Shown here: in pieces, positions 14,803 to 18,546 of the stretch
Layout: each line of letters begins with the position of its first letter
Position numbering within the stretch: the stretch's first letter is position 1
Assembly: GCA_002371715.1 (NCBI GenBank)
Contig: DFGF01000165.1
Location: 1-18,546 of the forward strand
DNA: 18,546 nt
Direction: 5' to 3'
From: Prevotella sp. UBA3757
Lineage (GTDB): Bacteria; Bacteroidota; Bacteroidia; Bacteroidales; Bacteroidaceae
The notes under the pieces: generated by a model
Told to the model about the DNA's origin: nothing
Seen by the model: the letters and a program-made list of their open reading frames with translations, nothing else
Database searches by the model: none
Translations under genes and position numbers: made by a program

Positions 14803-17703
14803 ATGACAGACGTCATATTATCAAGTTTTATCAGTCTGTTTGCCCTGTTTGGCAAGGTGGAGCAAGTGGACGAGGGCCGGGCAAAGAAATTGCTCGTCAA
14901 CTATTTACGTCATCATTTCGGAATCAGAAATACCGACCTCTACGTAGACCTATACAGCGACATGCGCATGGCCTACGAGATGACCGACGACCTGAACACC
15001 ATCGATACCGTACGGGCCATCTGCTCTAACCTGCAGGGCGACATCCGCAACACCGAGAAAGCCCTGCTGCTGTTGCGACTGCTGGAGTTCTGCAAGGACG
15101 ACGACGGTTTCAACGACTCCATGTTCCGCACCATGGCCGAACAGTTCAGCATTCCCGACCAGGAGTATGCCGACTTCATGGACTTCGTCAACGGCAGGCC
15201 CACGGAGCACGTCAAGCTGCACCAGATAGAAGGCTTCGACGGACAGCTGAAGACCCTGCTCGACCCCACAATCGGGCTGCTGCTCTTCACCTATATGGGC
15301 ACGGACACCGTCATGCTCAACGACGTGCCGGTACTCTCAGGTGCCTACCAGGTGTGGATTCAGAGCAGCGTGCTGAAGAGCCACAGCGGCAAGCCCGTCT
15401 ACTACTCGTCCATCATGAACAGCTACGAGACGGCTGCCGACGAGGTGGCTGCCGTGGAGTTCTGTGCACGCAACGTCACCTTCCGATTCCCGGGCAGCGA
15501 CAACGGCATGCACAACCTCAGCTTCAACCTGCACAACGGCGAACTGCTGGCCATCATGGGCGGCTCCGGCACCGGTAAGACCACCCTGCTCTCGCTGCTC
15601 AACGGCAGCGTCAGGCCGCAGGAGGGCACCATCACCATCAACGGCCACGACATCAGCGAGCCCAAGGCCAAGGACCTGATAGGCTACGTGCCGCAGGACG
15701 ACCTGCTCATCGAGGAACTGACCGTCTACCAGAACCTGTGGTTCACGGCCAAGCTGTGCTTCGAGGGCATGGCCGACGCCGACATAGACCGCCGCGTCAT
15801 GAAGACGCTGAAAGACCTGGGACTCGATGCTGCCAAGGACCTGAAGGTGGGGTCGGCCATCAACAAATACATCTCCGGCGGTCAGCGCAAGCGCCTGAAC
15901 ATAGCCCTCGAACTGATACGCGAACCGGCGGTGCTCTTTCTGGACGAGCCGACCTCCGGACTGTCGTCGGCCGACACGGAGAAAGTCATCAACCTGCTGA
16001 AGGAGCAGACGCTGAAGGGCAAGCTCATCATTGTCAACATCCACCAGCCGTCCAGCGACGTCTACAAGCTCTTCGACCGCCTGTGGCTGCTGGACAAGGG
16101 CGGCTACCCCATCTTCGACGGCAACCCCATCGATGCCATCACCTATTTCAAGGAGGCAGCCAACTATGCCGACGCCGAGACCAGCGCATGCCCGCTGTGC
16201 GGCAACGTCAATCCGGAAATCGTGCTGAACATCATTGACGAGAAGGCACTCAACAATAACGGCGAACCGTCCGACGAGCGCAAGATGTCGCCCCAGGACT
16301 GGCACGAGCTGTACCTGAAGAACCGCCCGGCCATGGCCGAGCCGGCCGTCAGCGACGTGCCGCCCTCCGACCAGCGCAAGCCCGGCGTGCTGAAGCAGTT
16401 TGCCATCTTCCTGCACCGCAATATCCGCACCAAGGTCACCAACGTGCAGTACTTGCTCATCACGCTGCTGCAGGCTCCCGTGCTGGCTGTGGTGTGCGCA
16501 CTGCTGACCCGCTATGCACCGCCCGAGGGCTATTCGGTCATGGACAACAAGAACCTGGTCAGCTACTTCTTCATGGCCGTCATCGTGGCCACGTTTACCG
16601 GCATGAGCGGCAGTGCCGAGGAAATCATCAAGGACCGCGCCCTGCTGAAGCGCGAAAGTTTCCTCCACCTGTCGTATGGCAGCTATATCTGGTCGAAGAT
16701 TGTCTATATGGCGGGCGTCTCGCTGGTCCAGACGCTGCTCTTCATCCTCATCGGCAACACCATCATGGGACTGCACGGACTGTTCATGACCTGGTGGCTC
16801 GTCCTGTTTGTCACGGCACTGCTGGCCAACCTGACAGGCCTGCTGCTGTCGCAGTGTCTCAACTCCGTCGTAGCCATCTACATCAGCATACCCATGCTGC
16901 TCATCCCCCAGATACTGCTGTGCGGACTGGTGGTCAGCTTCACGGACCTGACACCTCGCAGCACTACGGGCAACGTGCCGCTCATAGGCGACCTCATCCC
17001 GTCGCGCTGGTCGTACGAGGCTCTGGCCGTGACATCGTATACCGACAACCCTTACGAGCGCCAGTTCTTCGACCTGGACAAGCAGAAGTACGAGACGCAA
17101 TACTATAACATGGGACTCTGCTACGAACTGCAGTCGCAGCTGGAGACCATGAAGGACGAACAGGCCCGAGGTAAGAAGCCCGTGGTGGACCACGTCGGGG
17201 TGGTACGCACCAACCTGCCCCTGCTGACGGCCTTCTGTGGCATGCAGCCCTATCAGGGCGACTATAGCTACGCGTCGCTTAAGAGCTGTCTGGACGATGC
17301 CGAGGCCCGTCTCACCACGCGCAGCAACCAGCTGACGCTCAAGGCCGACGCCCGGACGGCCGCCTACGTGCGCCAGAACGGCAAGGAAGCCCTGCTCCAG
17401 CTGAAGCGCGACAATTACAACCTGAAACTGGAGGACTGCGTCATCGGAGCCGACCAGAAGCGCATGCTCGACATCATCGACAACTACGCCGTGCCCCGCA
17501 CGGGTCTCATCTTCCTGACACCCCAGAGCCGCATAGGGCGCGCACCGTTCTACAGCAGCGAGAAACTCGTAGGCCCCTGGCACGTCAAGACGCTATGGTT
17601 CAACACGGGCGTCCTGCTGCTGATGTGCGTCGTCATGGTCATCCTCCTGACAAGGAATATTATCACTAACATTATTAATAAATTAAATTCCAAATTAAAA
17701 TGA
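14803..17703 (+). CDS. ABCG-like ABC transporter (fused ATPase and permease) with N-terminal TerB-like region
   Basis: A 966-residue half-transporter in the order N-domain, ATPase, membrane domain. Residues 1-135 are helical and TerB-like by appearance (low-certainty call). The ATPase (about 217-450) has Walker A GGSGTGKT (253-260), signature ISGGQRKRL (357-365), Walker B AVLFLDEPTSGL (376-387) and H-loop His414; the signature wording is that of the ABCG/White group. A CPLC motif (463-466) may bind metal. The ABC2-type membrane domain has helices near 549-569, 586-606, 632-655, 662-684, 690-713 and 931-950, with a loop of about 215 residues before the last helix that should lie outside the cytoplasm. 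It probably exports or extracts a lipid or hydrophobic compound as a homodimer. The substrate is unknown. It overlaps the lipoprotein gene by four bases (ATGA). Confidence 0.85.
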   Translation: MTDVILSSFISLFALFGKVEQVDEGRAKKLLVNYLRHHFGIRNTDLYVDLYSDMRMAYEMTDDLNTIDTVRAICSNLQGDIRNTEKALLLLRLLEFCKDDDGFNDSMFRTMAEQFSIPDQEYADFMDFVNGRPTEHVKLHQIEGFDGQLKTLLDPTIGLLLFTYMGTDTVMLNDVPVLSGAYQVWIQSSVLKSHSGKPVYYSSIMNSYETAADEVAAVEFCARNVTFRFPGSDNGMHNLSFNLHNGELLAIMGGSGTGKTTLLSLLNGSVRPQEGTITINGHDISEPKAKDLIGYVPQDDLLIEELTVYQNLWFTAKLCFEGMADADIDRRVMKTLKDLGLDAAKDLKVGSAINKYISGGQRKRLNIALELIREPAVLFLDEPTSGLSSADTEKVINLLKEQTLKGKLIIVNIHQPSSDVYKLFDRLWLLDKGGYPIFDGNPIDAITYFKEAANYADAETSACPLCGNVNPEIVLNIIDEKALNNNGEPSDERKMSPQDWHELYLKNRPAMAEPAVSDVPPSDQRKPGVLKQFAIFLHRNIRTKVTNVQYLLITLLQAPVLAVVCALLTRYAPPEGYSVMDNKNLVSYFFMAVIVATFTGMSGSAEEIIKDRALLKRESFLHLSYGSYIWSKIVYMAGVSLVQTLLFILIGNTIMGLHGLFMTWWLVLFVTALLANLTGLLLSQCLNSVVAIYISIPMLLIPQILLCGLVVSFTDLTPRSTTGNVPLIGDLIPSRWSYEALAVTSYTDNPYERQFFDLDKQKYETQYYNMGLCYELQSQLETMKDEQARGKKPVVDHVGVVRTNLPLLTAFCGMQPYQGDYSYASLKSCLDDAEARLTTRSNQLTLKADARTAAYVRQNGKEALLQLKRDNYNLKLEDCVIGADQKRMLDIIDNYAVPRTGLIFLTPQSRIGRAPFYSSEKLVGPWHVKTLWFNTGVLLLMCVVMVILLTRNIITNIINKLNSKLK

Positions 17704-18503
17704 AGAAATTATCATTTTTAGCTATTGCCTTTGCAGTCATCGCCATGGCTGCCTGCGGCGGAAAGAAAAGTGCCCAGGCTGAGGAATCAGCCGACAGCGT
17801 GAAGAGTTTCGAACAGGAACAGATTGAAGCCAGCATCAAGATGCACATGGACAGCATTGCCAGCGACCTGGGCAAACTGCCCTCACTGCCCTTCCTGAGC
17901 AACACCGGGAACGGCATTGCCCTGACAAAGGAGGAGAAACAGGTGAAACCCGACTACCTGCTGCCCGCCAGCCTGGCTGACGAAGCTACCACGCTGACCG
18001 AGAAGTACCGTGCCCTGAGCGCACTGGCCATTGACAAGCGCGTCGCTGCACTCTACGAGATGCCCGTCGAGGACTATGAAAAGGCCGTCACCAAACTGGC
18101 TGCCGACATCAACGACCCCTCGTTCAAGGCTGTCGAGAATGCCGGTGACATCTTTGAGACGACCGAAGCACTCTACGACGAGATGGAGAAGAACGGCCGC
18201 ATCAACTTCTTCTGGCAGCTGGCCGCATCGTCACTCGTTGAAGAGCTGTATATTGCCAACCAGAACACCGACAAGTTCCTCAGCAACTTCACCGACGAGG
18301 CTGCCTCGAACGTCACCTTCCGTATCGTGCTGATCCTGGACGCCATCAACCGCCTGTCGCAGTTCGACCCCGACATCATCCCCGTTGCCAAGGCTATTGC
18401 ACCGCTGAACACGCTCAATGCCACCACCGTGGCTGAGATGAAGGAGCAGATGGCCAGGGCCAAGGACCAGATTGCCGAGGCTCGCAAGACGCTGCTGAAG
18501 TAA
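17700..18503 (+). CDS. Lipoprotein translationally coupled to the ABC exporter
   Basis: A 267-residue lipoprotein. The signal sequence ends in a lipobox AMAAC with the lipidated cysteine at position 19, followed by GGKK and an acidic segment (AQAEES). The mature part is mostly alpha helical and acidic, with conserved-looking stretches (LPSLPFLSNTGNGIALTKEEKQ, FFWQLAASSLVEELYIANQNTDKFL) and a charged C-terminal helix (EMKEQMARAKDQIAEARKTLLK). I do not recognise the family. The ATG overlaps the transporter stop in the form ATGA, so the two are translated together and probably act together, for example as a membrane-anchored acceptor or stabiliser for the exporter. Gly at +2 argues against an inner-membrane retention signal; surface exposure is possible but not shown. 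Confidence 0.85.
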   Translation: MKKLSFLAIAFAVIAMAACGGKKSAQAEESADSVKSFEQEQIEASIKMHMDSIASDLGKLPSLPFLSNTGNGIALTKEEKQVKPDYLLPASLADEATTLTEKYRALSALAIDKRVAALYEMPVEDYEKAVTKLAADINDPSFKAVENAGDIFETTEALYDEMEKNGRINFFWQLAASSLVEELYIANQNTDKFLSNFTDEAASNVTFRIVLILDAINRLSQFDPDIIPVAKAIAPLNTLNATTVAEMKEQMARAKDQIAEARKTLLK

Positions 18504-18505
18504 GG

Positions 18506-18546
18506 CTGAAGGCTGATGTCAGAAGGCTGATGTCAGAAGGCTGAAG
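18506..18546 (+). repeat. Heptad repeat array after the lipoprotein gene (runs off the window)
   Basis: Units of seven bases begin two bases after the TAA stop: CTGAAGG (18506), CTGATGT, CAGAAGG, CTGATGT, CAGAAGG, then CTGAAG at the window end. It can also be read as a 14-bp unit, CTGATGTCAGAAGG, repeated twice. The pattern (C/T)TGANNN links it with the kinase arrays. The full length is not visible. Confidence 0.8.

Noticed and set aside
15337..17583. Very long open frame on the minus strand opposite the ABC exporter
   Set aside because: The plus strand has unmistakable ABC motifs. The antisense translation is a repetitive mix of Val, Gln, His, Ala and Asp, the expected shadow of GC-rich codons with few stops.

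Overview
The window looks like chromosomal DNA of a Bacteroidales bacterium, most likely Prevotella-like. Three things support this. The promoters follow the Bacteroidetes pattern: a TTTG-like -33 box, about 20 bases, then TAnnTTTG. Start codons lack Shine-Dalgarno sequences. One very large secreted protein ends in a C-terminal segment of the kind seen on Bacteroidetes type IX secretion cargo. Most genes are GC-rich (41 of 60 bases at 13621-13680). One ATPase gene near the left end is clearly AT-richer (22 of 60 at 1141-1200).

Layout, left to right. (1) The 3' end of an unrecognised gene closes with a strong intrinsic terminator. (2) A solitary archaeal-type AAA ATPase sits behind a duplicated -7 box. 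(3) A small peptide gene and a 1614-residue secreted repeat protein appear to form one operon. (4) A gene-poor stretch of about 400 bases holds competing hairpins and one doubtful minus-strand ORF. (5) A PAP2-family membrane phosphatase follows, ending in 22-bp repeats and a strong terminator. (6) An AAA-ATPase/PD-(D/E)XK protein is followed by two tandem paralogous deoxynucleoside kinases. (7) A minus-strand secreted protein with an extremely basic tail lies divergently from a large membrane sensor-phosphatase, which joins dCache, HAMP, SpoIIE-type PP2C and RsbW-like kinase domains in one chain. (8) An ABCG-like ABC exporter overlaps a lipoprotein gene by 4 bases.

The most unusual feature is a set of 7-bp tandem repeat arrays (units such as TTGAAAA, TTGAGAG, TTGACAG, CTGAAGG, CTGATGT, ATGAAGA). 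They lie at the 3' ends of genes and between the two kinases. Both kinase genes take their last codons and their TGA stop from an array. A related array is translated inside the C-terminal linker of the 1614-residue protein, where the one unit that would put TGA in frame carries a T instead of the G. An 11-bp motif, TTTGCTACCGC, directly adjoins two of the arrays.

I see no CRISPR array, tRNA, rRNA, transposase or recognisable complete defence system. The candidates for new biology are the heptad repeat family, the small peptide next to the giant secreted protein, the fused phosphatase/anti-sigma-type kinase without a visible partner, and the exporter-lipoprotein pair. All functional statements come from reading motifs; no database search was run.
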